Source: Plantago major
Lineage: Eukaryota > Streptophyta > Magnoliopsida > Lamiales > Plantaginaceae
DNA: 64,000 nt
Direction of reading: 5' to 3'
Assembly (NCBI GenBank): GCA_026545765.1
Contig: JAIFAC010000007.1
Span: 1,054,001-1,118,000, forward strand
A program made the translations under genes and the position numbers. The notes under the pieces are model-generated. The model had not been told where the DNA came from. It saw only the letters and a list, made by a program, of their open reading frames with translations, and did no database searches. Every line of letters begins with the position of its first letter. The stretch's first letter is position 1. This document shows positions 39,219-50,000 of the stretch, one piece after another.

Positions 39219-39488
39219 CTGGTTTATGCACATCTCTTTTTTCTAGGAGGTTGGCTGCCTATACTAGACATACAGATTCTTCAATGGATCCCAGGTTCAA
39301 TATGGTTTAGCCTCAAAGTCATTTTCTTTCTATTTCTCTACATCTGGGTTCGCGCAGCATTTCCACGATACCGTTACGATCAATTGATGGGACTGGGTTG
39401 GAAAGTCTTCTTACCTCTGTCACTTGCTTGGGTAGTAGTTGTCTCAGGCCTATTAGTGACCTTTCAATGGCTTCCTTTATCTTTTTGA
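39219..39488 (+). CDS. nad1: nad1 exon 5 (C-terminal part of NADH dehydrogenase subunit 1)
   Basis: From GGA at 39246 to the TGA at 39486-39488 the frame is open and reads [51 protein letters not shown] and VTFQWLP. These are nearly identical to the last membrane helices and loop of plant nad1, the complex I subunit at the quinone site. Three extra residues (LSF) follow the usual end QWLP. The splice site puts the exon start at 39219, where TGGTTTATGCACA encodes the expected G-L-C-T. Between there and GGA, however, there are 26 bases instead of 24, so read from the usual phase the frame meets TAG at 39244-39246. Possible causes are an assembly error in the T run (39236-39242), a shifted splice site, a matching change in exon 4, or recent decay. 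The Leu in WLP, which I recall being created by C-to-U editing in other plants, is encoded directly here. Exon 4 must be supplied in trans. Confidence 0.9.
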   Translation: MVYAHLFFLGGWLPILDIQILQWIPGSIWFSLKVIFFLFLYIWVRAAFPRYRYDQLMGLGWKVFLPLSLAWVVVVSGLLVTFQWLPLSF

Positions 39489-39778
39489 TTCGGCTCGGGT
39501 TTGGCTTCCATAGGCGGATCACATAGTCTCTTACACCAGCTCCAAAGCCAAATATAGAAAGAAATAATTTCTGTCGACCAAACAAAGTACGGGCTATTGA
39601 GAAGAATCCGCGAAATAAGTCAAGAGACGCCATCAAGTTAAGTGAAACTTCTAATTTATGAGTTATGAGTTTATAACTTCCAGCATACAAATAGGTCTCA
39701 AATTCTCTTAAATCACAAAAAAATTCACGAAGTCGACTTCGACTATGACTATATTCCTTTCTTTTTCCATACAATACA
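39489..39778. other. GC-richer 3' flank of nad1 exon 5
   Basis: The higher GC of the gene island continues to about 39778, then drops. On the minus strand an open frame of 151 codons (39319-39774) runs through this flank and on through the antisense of exon 5. Its first ~95 codons are not explained by nad1, but the peptide (FRGFFSIARTLFGRQ, FGFGAGVRDYVIRLW) matches no family I know. A perfect 14-bp palindrome, CGAAGTCGACTTCG, lies at 39728-39741. The flank may hold the 3' end of the nad1 transcript. Confidence 0.4.
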
Positions 39779-42700
39779 CAATATAAAGGTCAATCATTGT
39801 TTTTGCCAACCTTGCTGCCAATTAGTCAACCCCCTGCGAATGTCCTTTTATCCTGCCTGAGATTCTGCTATTATATCTTACCCCTCTTGGCTAAGGCGAA
39901 TGTGACTTCTCACCTTTCAAATAAATCAATTTAAAAATAATTAGTAATTCTATTCTTTATCTGCTTATCTAGGAAAGTTGTTGGATAAAATTTCTACTAA
40001 AAAAAAAAATAATAAAGAAATAACTCTTCGCGCGAGAATATTGTACTGTTCGTGATAACTAACCTAGGTATTGAAATTTAGAAGATAAAAGGTTCTAATC
40101 AATCCAAAAATAAAGTGCAAGCCCAAAGAACTTATTACAGGACGTACATTTGTTGGTAAAATTATACAGACAGAAGCAGCAAAAAGATAAAGACAAATCG
40201 CTTACTTTTAATTATGGACTATGAAGTGTGGTCCTTTCATTTCATCACAAGATGAGCTCGACTTTAAGATATGATAATTATTGTTTTGGAAAGACAGAAC
40301 CTGCCTTTATTGTTAGGATAATAATATCTTTCAATATAGTTGTTTTCAATATAGGATAATAAATACTCTTAGACAAGTACAACTTCAGTGTACTGCAAAC
40401 TTACAAATAAGGAAAACGAATGTATAAATAAAATTCTAGTGGATTTCTTAGCCTTGCATAAATAAGGGCAACCCTCAATCACTGCTTTGTACTCGTTAAA
40501 GAAGAAAAAAAGGGCAGTAGTACATAGAACATGTATTATGTCTGTGAGGAATTCTCCAAAATCCAAAGTTCGCTTTTCTTTCATAAGAATGGAAGGAAGT
40601 CAAATGCGTACTTATTCAACTAAATAGAGTATTTCTATACAAAAATTCCAATATAAAAACTAGAGTATTTTTACGAGATATCCCTCAGCGTTAAGGAGGA
40701 AATATTTATTACCGCATCATATTAAATTTCTATTGATTGCTAATTGCACTAAAGTAGATTCCATATTCGCGGGTTCTTCTACTATCTCTAGTATATAGAA
40801 AACATAATACTCTGTCATGATATTGCATCATTTTGAGTACTTTATTTTAGTTTTATTTAGTAAACAACAGGTATTCTCCCAAACAACGTATGTCTGATTT
40901 TTCTTCTATTCTATTAGATCTATTAGAAAGAACTCCAAAAGCATAAAGTACTCACCTGTGTTATGTAAAGGATAGACACTTGTAGGTAAGAGTCTCAACA
41001 AACACAAGTTGTTATAGAACTTTGAGGTGTATCTCTGTGAATGGATTTGTGAGCGTAGGAAGAGAAATTGAGTCGTGTACGCTAAAGCACTCAGCCCCAG
41101 TTCCTAAGGTTTGGTTCTTTCGAAAAGGGAAAAAGCAGAAACGTACGGGAAAAGTACATATCTAAGAATATTTTAAGAATAAGACAAAGAAAGGTATACT
41201 CCTATTCCTATATTTTTGACTGTATTAGTCAATTAGTTATGTATTAGTCGTAATAAGTACTTAGAAATTAGAGACCGCAAGTCACAAGATACAATGCATT
41301 GAACTGTTTAGAAGCTTAGTCACCCATGAATGAATGAAGTCAAATTAGAATATTGTATTGTTTTACTCACTACATGCTTTCACTTAGAATCATAATTTAG
41401 AACCAAGAATGTTCTGGAATGAAATTAGCTTTCCCTGTATTTTTTTTTACCAATTCTTGTTGGTGGAGCTATTTATGCTTATTCGTCTTACTAGTAATAA
41501 TCCTATTTATTATGTTATGACCCTCTATTTGTTTGATATTCTTAATTCTTAGACGAAGGTTATATATCCCGTATCCCTGTACTCTACACATAATTTTACA
41601 CATAATTTTAAAGGAAAAAGAAGAATAAAACACGAAAAGTAGAAACTTTGATTTTTGTTACATACTTGTCTGAGACTTAGTAGTATCGCTATATTGAGAT
41701 ACCCTCTTGTAGGTTGTAGGTCACATTTGGTATATAACAAAAACGTTTGGTAGGACAGAGAGAAAGCCAAACCACAGCGAAGTCATTCCTTTTTTCTATA
41801 TTTCTATTTCTCGAATTGTTCAATTTAAATTTCATTTTAATATAGTATGATTATTAGAATCACTCCACAAACACTTCATCACATTATAGGCTGACCCACA
41901 ATTTTTGTTTACGAAAGAATAGATCTGATACCAACTAGTAAAATAACTTAGAATTGCTTATAAGTTTGTTTATGCACGGCTATAAAAAAGTTTCATATCT
42001 TCTAGTTTATAGTTAATCATTAGATAAATTATTAAAAGGAAGCCTTCCTATTTTTATACCAGAGTTACTTGCAAAATATTTTTTCTACAAACAATCTAGG
42101 TTTGGTACATATTTCTATCTAAATAGATTGTATGTAGTCTTTAATTAGATTAGTGAAAATGAAAGAAAAAAGTGTGTATAGCTTATAATGATGATGACTT
42201 TGACAAATTGATAAGAAAAGAGAAATGTAGTCATGCATAAATAAGGGGGTAGATTTAATCTTTCTTACTAAGGGCATTATCTCCTAAGGGCGCGGTTTGT
42301 CTTGTCTTTACTTTAAAATTAAAAGAAAAAAATAATAAACTAATTAATAATTACTTAGCATAGATTAGCATCGAAGTGAAGAAAAGGAGGGCACAGGATT
42401 TGCACAAGTGTACCGAGAATGTAATAAACCTCGTCCTGGATCTTGTATGAAATCGTATTTGCTTATGTTTCAGGATACTCTAATTATAGATATTTTATCT
42501 TAATATAAGGATGGAATAGTTGTTTGTTGCTACCCGTAGGTCAGTTTTCTATTATTTATTATATTATTAAATTCGTTTAAGGACTTTTCCTTCTAGTTTA
42601 GTAGTTTTTTATATTATAGGAAGGAAAGTCTGTATCTATCTCCTTGGTGCCAACTCCTCTCATATTTTACTTATTTTACTTAAGCAATAATTACATTTAC

Positions 42701-43043
42701 AGCGGGTACTCGCGTAGAAAATCCCATGCTGCATCAATATAGATAACTTTCCGTTTCGGGTAGAACTGCGTCGCTTTTTTATCTTCGTCATTACCTATTT
42801 CAACATGGAAATGTTTAGTTTCTCTCTTCTTTTCTAATTTTTAACTACTTCTATGAATTCCCTGTGGTATTTTATTTAAACAAATCCAATATATTATGAA
42901 AATGCATGTTATCCAGGCTTCTTCTATACCTTTTCTATACTTCTTCTTTCCTGCCCCTATCTTTCTAAGTACGGATATAGTTAGCAACAAGGCGAACATC
43001 TAAACCAAAATTTAAAATTTAAAGGGTTAAATAAATGAACTTA
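39779..43043. other. AT-rich intergenic region, one possible degraded intron piece
   Basis: No gene is visible. At about 41063-41158 a less AT-rich stretch with GTGTACGC, a TTCTTT/AAAGGGAA hairpin and AACGTACGGG has the look of the 5' region of a plant mitochondrial group II intron. No exon can be read next to it, so I leave it unassigned. Confidence 0.5.
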
Positions 43044-43470
43044 GTTTAAGCACTTTCTACATCTCTTATTTGAGGACCTGCTTCGCAGCCAGCAACTATA
43101 GACATGCTAGCTTTTACAAGCAAAGACGAGTTCACTTTTAGCACTTCTGACACCCAAGCCTATGAGTAGCATTTCGTATCTATAGACCTGCTAGCATTTC
43201 CAAGCAAAGACAGGTGCACTTTAAGCACTTCTTACATCCACGAGTGGATAAGCCTACAGGAGCACCTTGTGTCTAGGGATCTGATACCTTTTGCAAGCAA
43301 GAACGTGTGCAGTTTCTGAACTTTAAGCCAGAAGTCTTCTAGTGGAAAATCCAGGCTAGGGCCTTTCTAAATGAGCAGCTTGTGTCTAGAGATCTGCTGG
43401 TGTTTTAGAGCGTAAGGCAGACTTTACGCACTTTCTGGGAGCAGGTAGCATCCAGAAAGCAGCTTTTAAG
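43044..43470 (+). repeat. Second cluster of the hairpin repeat family (about five units, some degraded)
   Basis: The same blocks as at 26845-27870 recur: AGTTTAAGCACTTTC at 43044, then unit cores near 43130, 43214, 43307 and a degraded one near 43420, each after a GACCTGCTAG/TTTACAAGC-like block. 43085-43282 is nearly identical to 27635-27830. The units after 43290 are more diverged and the hairpin is lost in the last. The cluster is an abrupt GC-richer island in AT-rich DNA. The orientation is the same as in the first array. Confidence 0.85.
43085..43282 (+). repeat. Long dispersed direct repeat, copy 2 (about 198 bp)
   Basis: Nearly identical to 27635-27830, about 15.4 kb away in the same orientation. 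It differs by a few substitutions and short indels, including a few extra bases after AAGCCTAC. Recombination between direct repeats would split a circle into two smaller ones, a common event in plant mitochondria, though repeats this short usually recombine rarely. Confidence 0.88.
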
Positions 43471-46400
43471 GTGTGAAATAGTATAATAGTAAGTAGGAAT
43501 AGAATAGTAATAGAAGATATAACGTTAAGTTCTAGACAAAAACAGCATCTAAAAAGAACAAGGCAACCCTTCCAGCTAAAAACATATTTCGTTTCGTGCG
43601 TAAGGCCATACCTCTTAGTCGTGCTTTCTTTTTGTACATCACGGTGATTTTATTTTTTTGTATAGATATTCTTAAATATTCTATAAATACTCTTACTTAA
43701 GTGAATAAAGTGAAAGGAAAGTTAGTTGGTAGTTGGAAGAGACTTCTTTTTAGTTAGAATTTAATTAGTATTGAATAGTAGTGAAAAAATGATGGTTAAT
43801 AATTTAATAAATACTTTACTTTAGGTTTTCTCTTGCTCGGTAGATTACTAAGTCACAATTGTTGTTAGGTTTAAGTTATTTACAAACATTGCTTGCTAGC
43901 TCTTCATCTCAACTTTTCTATGGAATTTCTCTGTCTAATGAATTGCTACTTTCAGCCTTCCTTATTTTGCATATTTCCGAACCTCTCCATTTCCTTCTTA
44001 CCAGGTTAAAGTAGTAGGTAAAAAAGAGTCTATTAAGTAGCATCTATACTACTTCCATAAGTCGTAAATAACTCAATAAGTATTCGGGTTCTTTCAACTC
44101 AAGAATAATTCCTAGAATTTCAACATAGTATAGGCTAGAACTGATTCAACTAGTCGTATAATAGTGAGAACGAGATCAAAATAGATCAACTTTGGCAAGA
44201 TCTAAACCCACTTCTACTTTTCCGTTTATTTATTTGGTATTTACATGAAACAAGGAAACTTGACCTAGTCTTGACTTAATTTCAAATGTATTTGTTAAAT
44301 ATGTGTCATATGCCTCCTCTAGGATCGCTATTTTATTTGTTGGAACTTCCTCCTTAACACTTAACAAGAAAAAAGAAATTATAGGATAGGCTTTTAGTAC
44401 ACAGTAACAGTAACTAATAAATTCCGTATAAAAAAAAAGACCTGGCTATACCGATTATCTGATTATACGTTGACAAAGGCACCAAAGAAAGACAACACGT
44501 AATGAGACGACGAATGAGATCCTGAGGATTTACATAATAAGATAAGAGATTCCTGAAATAAAAACTCTATATAAAAGCTACATACATACATGTAAGATCT
44601 TACTTTACACATCATACATATCTAGGCACTAACAACTATAATTTTATTTATTCGTTGTAAACGGCTTTGTCTTATTCTATCCTGCTCTGCTTCTAATCTG
44701 TATTCCTGGCATCTAGTTAACCGATCGATTTCAATTCCCTTCACTACCGCCAAATTTCGCATATCCGCCAATTAAAGATATCTATCATTCATAGTACTCT
44801 TCACGAAAGTTAAAGGCTAAGCTTAATACGCCAAGGAAGATATTGATAATACATTTCCGAAATACTCTTACAATTTACTTTTAATTATCCCAAACCAAAA
44901 AGACAGCCAGTGATGATATAAGTGTTATCTATCAAACTAGCATTTTACCTTACCAAGGTTTGTAGATTCTAATTCCTAGTTCAACACCGAAGGAAATATA
45001 CATCATTATTATCAAATTCAAATAAATAAGACCAAATGAAATACATCCGGGAGTAGGTTTTTAGAACCTTGAGTTGGAGTACATGGATGCCTGGGTGGGA
45101 AATTGATCAGTCCTTAAATAATAATAGTGCTCGTCTAACTATGAAATACTTCTTATACCAGAAGGTAAGTAAGATCTGATGCCGTTTTTATTTTATAGGT
45201 TACAGGTGCTTAACAAACCTTTTCTATCGAAGCTTTCGTCTACTAGGGAAATTGATTTCTACCTAGATGCCCTAGTCCTAAAATTTGAATTGATTGCGCT
45301 TTCTATGACTTCTCTGTGACTTCTTCTATTTCTCTGAATGACTTCGGTTTCGGCACAAAAAAATAAAGGCAAAATAAAAAGTTGGAAAAGAAAACAGCTA
45401 AAACAAAACTTCATTTTATGTGATATATTATAAATATAAGGTGATATATAAGAGATAGAGGGTTCATAGAAACGAAAATGGAGGGGGAGGGAAAAAGTAA
45501 TTAATCATAAAAAAAGGAAACGAGTTGACATTCAATGAATAAAAACGAGAATAATAATTTTTTACTTATACAATTATAATAATAGAATTTGATGTGAGGT
45601 TATGAAGTTATATAGATAATAACACAATACTACAGAATACTTTGGGGAATATGTCCTTCTCGTAGAAACTTTACTTTTAGATTAATGTTTAGTGCAGAGC
45701 CTTCTGCGATCTCTGTGCCAAAAGAATTCTCTTTCTTTCATCATGCAAGTGGAATGAATATCATTTTCCCTGTTAACTTTTTATGATTATATGTATGATT
45801 TTTTTCTTTTCTTTTTCCCTTAGTTTAGAAGGACTTCCTCTATTTCTTCTTATTATTCTATGTAATAAATAATATTAAGTAATATTAACTATAAAAAAAA
45901 TACATACTTTAACCCAATTATATGAATTATATACAGAGAAGTATACTTCTTTCAAAAGTAAAGAGTACGCTTCTAACGTTATAATCTATCAGTGGAAAAG
46001 AAAGATCCGCTTTGTATAAAAAATCTATTTATAGTTTAATAATAGGAATATCATCGACTTCTATGTTTAGCTCTCTTCTTTTCTCAGTACCAAAGTTTTG
46101 TAATGCCGGATCGAGCAGGCAAATTGTGTATTATTTTTTCGCAGATAAAGGGAAGTAGATTTTCTCTTTTACAAGAACTTCTTTATATATAAACCGCAGC
46201 AAGAGAAGACAAAGGAGTCTCCTTCTTGATGTTACTCTACTTTAAGAAAATAAGTGTTGTGCACAAGTTTAAACTTTCCTTCTTCTGTTTTACGTTTACA
46301 CATGGATTCTTACTCTCAATACTTAAATATTCTAACTAAACTAAATATGCCATATTTATATGATGTATGCCTTTCTACGTTGATTTTTTCTCTTTACTCA

Positions 46401-47002
46401 TTATCCATTTCCACTTCATATTCACGATGGAAAATACACAGATCTTTATTATTTTACGTTACTTTATATTATTTATATTATATATAATCGAAGCGTGACA
46501 TGTTCCGTTGTTTATTCCCTTTTATCTTTATCTAGTAGAGAATTCAGGTAAAATGCGTAGAAAAAAAATCCAATTAAAGTTTGACTAGATTTCATTCCTA
46601 AGTCTATCTAAGTCTAGCAGGGCGGCGTCCCCTGTCCATCATAAGGAAAAATCATTTTGTAATACACAGAGCTATATTTTAAACACCTGCCAAATTTTCT
46701 ATTTGTAAAATGAATATAGCACATCTTTATTTTCTATCTTTGTTAAGGCTGTCCGGTTCTATAATTAATAGACCTTCTTCAAATCAAGGAATGAATTATT
46801 TCGTTAACGTCATCGATTTTAGTCTAGGCCTTTGTCCCTTCTTTACTGAATCTTAATAAGTCAAGCTAGTAGAATAGAAAGTTACAAATTTTGTCGAATA
46901 GTAGCACTTTTTGTATTTTTCCAGCATCTCTTAGGTTTAATTCAATAAGAGGTCGTTCAACGCCAACATAAAGAACCATATTATGTAAATTGCCTTTTCG
47001 TC

Positions 47003-47018
47003 TATATATATATATATA
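47003..47018. repeat. (TA)n microsatellite
   Basis: Eight TA dinucleotides inside a minus-strand open frame that I do not regard as a gene. Confidence 0.85.
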
Positions 47019-50000
47019 AGCTTTAATGTCCAAAACAAAAAAAGTAGAGTCTAGGAGTGAGGAGAAAAAGATCCTACAATAAGAAACCCGGGATTCCGCT
47101 ATACAATTTAGATGTTGTAACCTGTTTTCTTTAAGCTCCTCTCTATATTTCTTATTACTTTTTATTCTGAATTGGATCTTCATATAGTATAGTATATTTG
47201 CCTAGCTTCTAGCTTAGGGTTTCATATTCAGCTTTTTCCGTGGTTTCCTGTGGTTGTCTTAAAGAAAACCCGTATTCCTAGTCATATTAAGTAGATATTG
47301 TAGATTCTTGCATATTATATACTGATATCATCATGCTTTAGGAGCTAATTTCCGAGGTAGTTACTTCCTTTCTAAGCACCTCCTTTTTTCTGTTTTAACT
47401 TACAAAGTGAGCAGCCATTGATTGCCCTTGCAACAGTGTTAGTCAGAGTTTACTATATCCTTTAAACAATCCCCCTAAAAGTAATTATTAGTCCTAGCAT
47501 AGTAATTATTAACTGGATACAACAAGGCGAAAATCTCAACTTCTGTATAATTGAGTTTCATATAATTGTCTAATTGTCTATATTACGAGTTCAGAGCTTA
47601 GGCAAGTATCTTGTCACCTTTTTTGTGGAGTATCCATATAGAAAATTCAACGGGTAGAAAGTAATAAATGGAAAAGCTAGGACATAACTCACATTTCCAA
47701 CAAATATTATCAAGGAAGAACAAAAGCAGCAAGATTTCTATAAAATAGATATAAAATAGAAATCTATTCCACAAGGCCCTTACGTATTATAAGTATACAA
47801 AATCCTACACGACAAGAATAAATAAAGCCTGTTATATTTTTCACCTTAGAGAGAAAGGGGACTTGTTTGATTCTATATTGAACGTACTTAAAAGATAAAT
47901 TGCACTTTGAAATAAAAAACAAACAGGGCGTTTACTTTTTGAATCTCTATCGTGTCCTAAATAAAGGTGGTATAAAATGATAGTTTCCATAGTTTTTTAG
48001 TCCTATGAGAAATGTAACAATTGACCCTATTTATTGTCAAACTGTTCTTACTCTTACTTTAAGCAAGATTCGTTTGCTTATTTTTTGCCTATATAATTGC
48101 TGCTATTAAAATGTAATTGGTATGTGGCATAATTTGACTTAAAGTGCACTCTTACCGGCATGTTCCTCTGTGACTACATTTCATTTCTTATAAATATTCC
48201 TTGCTTAAACCTACTTTATGTTCTACTAACGATTTTACTATAAATTTTATAAGCCCTTAACTTAAATATTCTCTCTCGATAGACTTGTGCTTTTCCTGGA
48301 ATTTCGGAGGTGTATGTATGGCCTTGCCAATATATCTGTATTTAAAAGATTCTATAAAATAAAATTTGAAAAGCAAAGAATATAGAATACTTACCACATG
48401 ACACCTCGATCTTGTTTTGGTCAAAGAGATTTATAAAACAGTCAATAGGCAATTGGGGTGCTAGTTATTTCTACCCCTAAAGGCACATTATAGACGACAA
48501 GATTATAAAGAAGTGCTTTGTGGCTTTTATTTTATACTTCTATACTATATAATTTTATAATAAGAGAGTAACACTAATTTATATCGCAGCGAAAGGTACA
48601 GCTTTTGATATATTCCACAGCAACACCTAACCACATAAGAAAAAGGAAACGCATAGATTCTAATTCTGTATGCAGAGCCTGGAAATAATGAAAAGTAGAT
48701 GATTCTTTGTTTATATTCTCTATATGTTCCACTCTTCCTGAAATGAAAGAAGGACTGATGTTTGGATTGATAAGGGGTCGTGGCTATAAGAGTCAATTCG
48801 TGATAAGTAGTAAAGAATTGTTCCCGACTGAATCTTAGGAAATTGAGTAGAAAAAATGGAATTCTTGAAGCAAGATAGGAAAATGAAAAAGGGCGAATAG
48901 CACATATTATTGGGTCCTATATAAATATAAGGTAAATAAAGGGAAAAATCTTTGTGTCCTTGAAATTTAAAATATGTATAATATTCCCTAATACTTGGCT
49001 TTTGTTCTCCTCAGAAATGTACATGGTATACATAGAAGGCCACCTACTATATAAATTAGAATATTGTCCGTAACTAGAAATAGAAAACTGGAGGGCAAGT
49101 ATTATGCATAAATGTCTTTCTTAATAAATAATGTAAGTTTTGTGTATTCGCGAAGTATTGAATACTCCACAATGACGCGTGTTCTTAATAAATGAAAAAT
49201 CATACCCCGGGTTGTTATTCTCAGCTATGAAGTTTCTAAAATACGATCCTATTTGTTACATAGATTTGCATTTCTCATTTAAAACCCTAAAAATGAAACG
49301 TGGCTACTCTTGGTGTTGCCCAAACATATAAATTTAGTTTTCTTATTAAACTAGGGAGCATCCAAATTATGAAAATTTCAAGTGGCCTTAGAGGCGAATT
49401 CAGTCGACATGCTTTTTACTATTTTTACTATTAAGTAGCATTAAAAAATATACTTAATTAAAAGAAGAAAAAAAAGAAACACCCCTTGGAGAACCAAAAC
49501 ACGGACTAATTGAACATGATAATTTATGAGACTTCATTAAGCTTCATTTGGGATTGGAGTAGGTTATTTATTAGCACAAGTAAGAATTTTTTTTACTTTA
49601 ATTAATTAGCTATAAATAGTTAGTTACGCCACCAGTATAGATATAGTATATGAGAGCACATCTTAAAATTAGATAAAAGGAAATGTTTTTGGAACCACGA
49701 GTATAGCATTATATAGGATTATAAATAAGGGAACACTAGGAAAAAAAAAAAAAATAATAGTTAACAAGAGAGTAATAGTTTAAGTCATCAATGAGTGAAT
49801 GAATAGAGCAGCAAATTCCTCCCTTCGTTCTTAGGCCAATATAACATAAAGCCTATCCTTTTTTAGAATTTACTTCGTAGTTAAAGAAAATGGAAAGCAT
49901 TTATACGTTCCATATTACCCTAATAATACAGAATTATTTATGAATTGAACCATAATATTCTTATACTACAGCTTTGGTGAGTACTTATAACAACTATGAG

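Noticed and set aside
39728-39741. 14-bp perfect palindrome CGAAGTCGACTTCG as a terminator or binding site
   Set aside because: A single copy with no loop and no T tract; recorded only as a landmark in the nad1 3' flank.
46866-47183. 105-codon minus-strand frame
   Set aside because: It contains a (TA)n microsatellite read as IYIYIY and has no recognisable motif.
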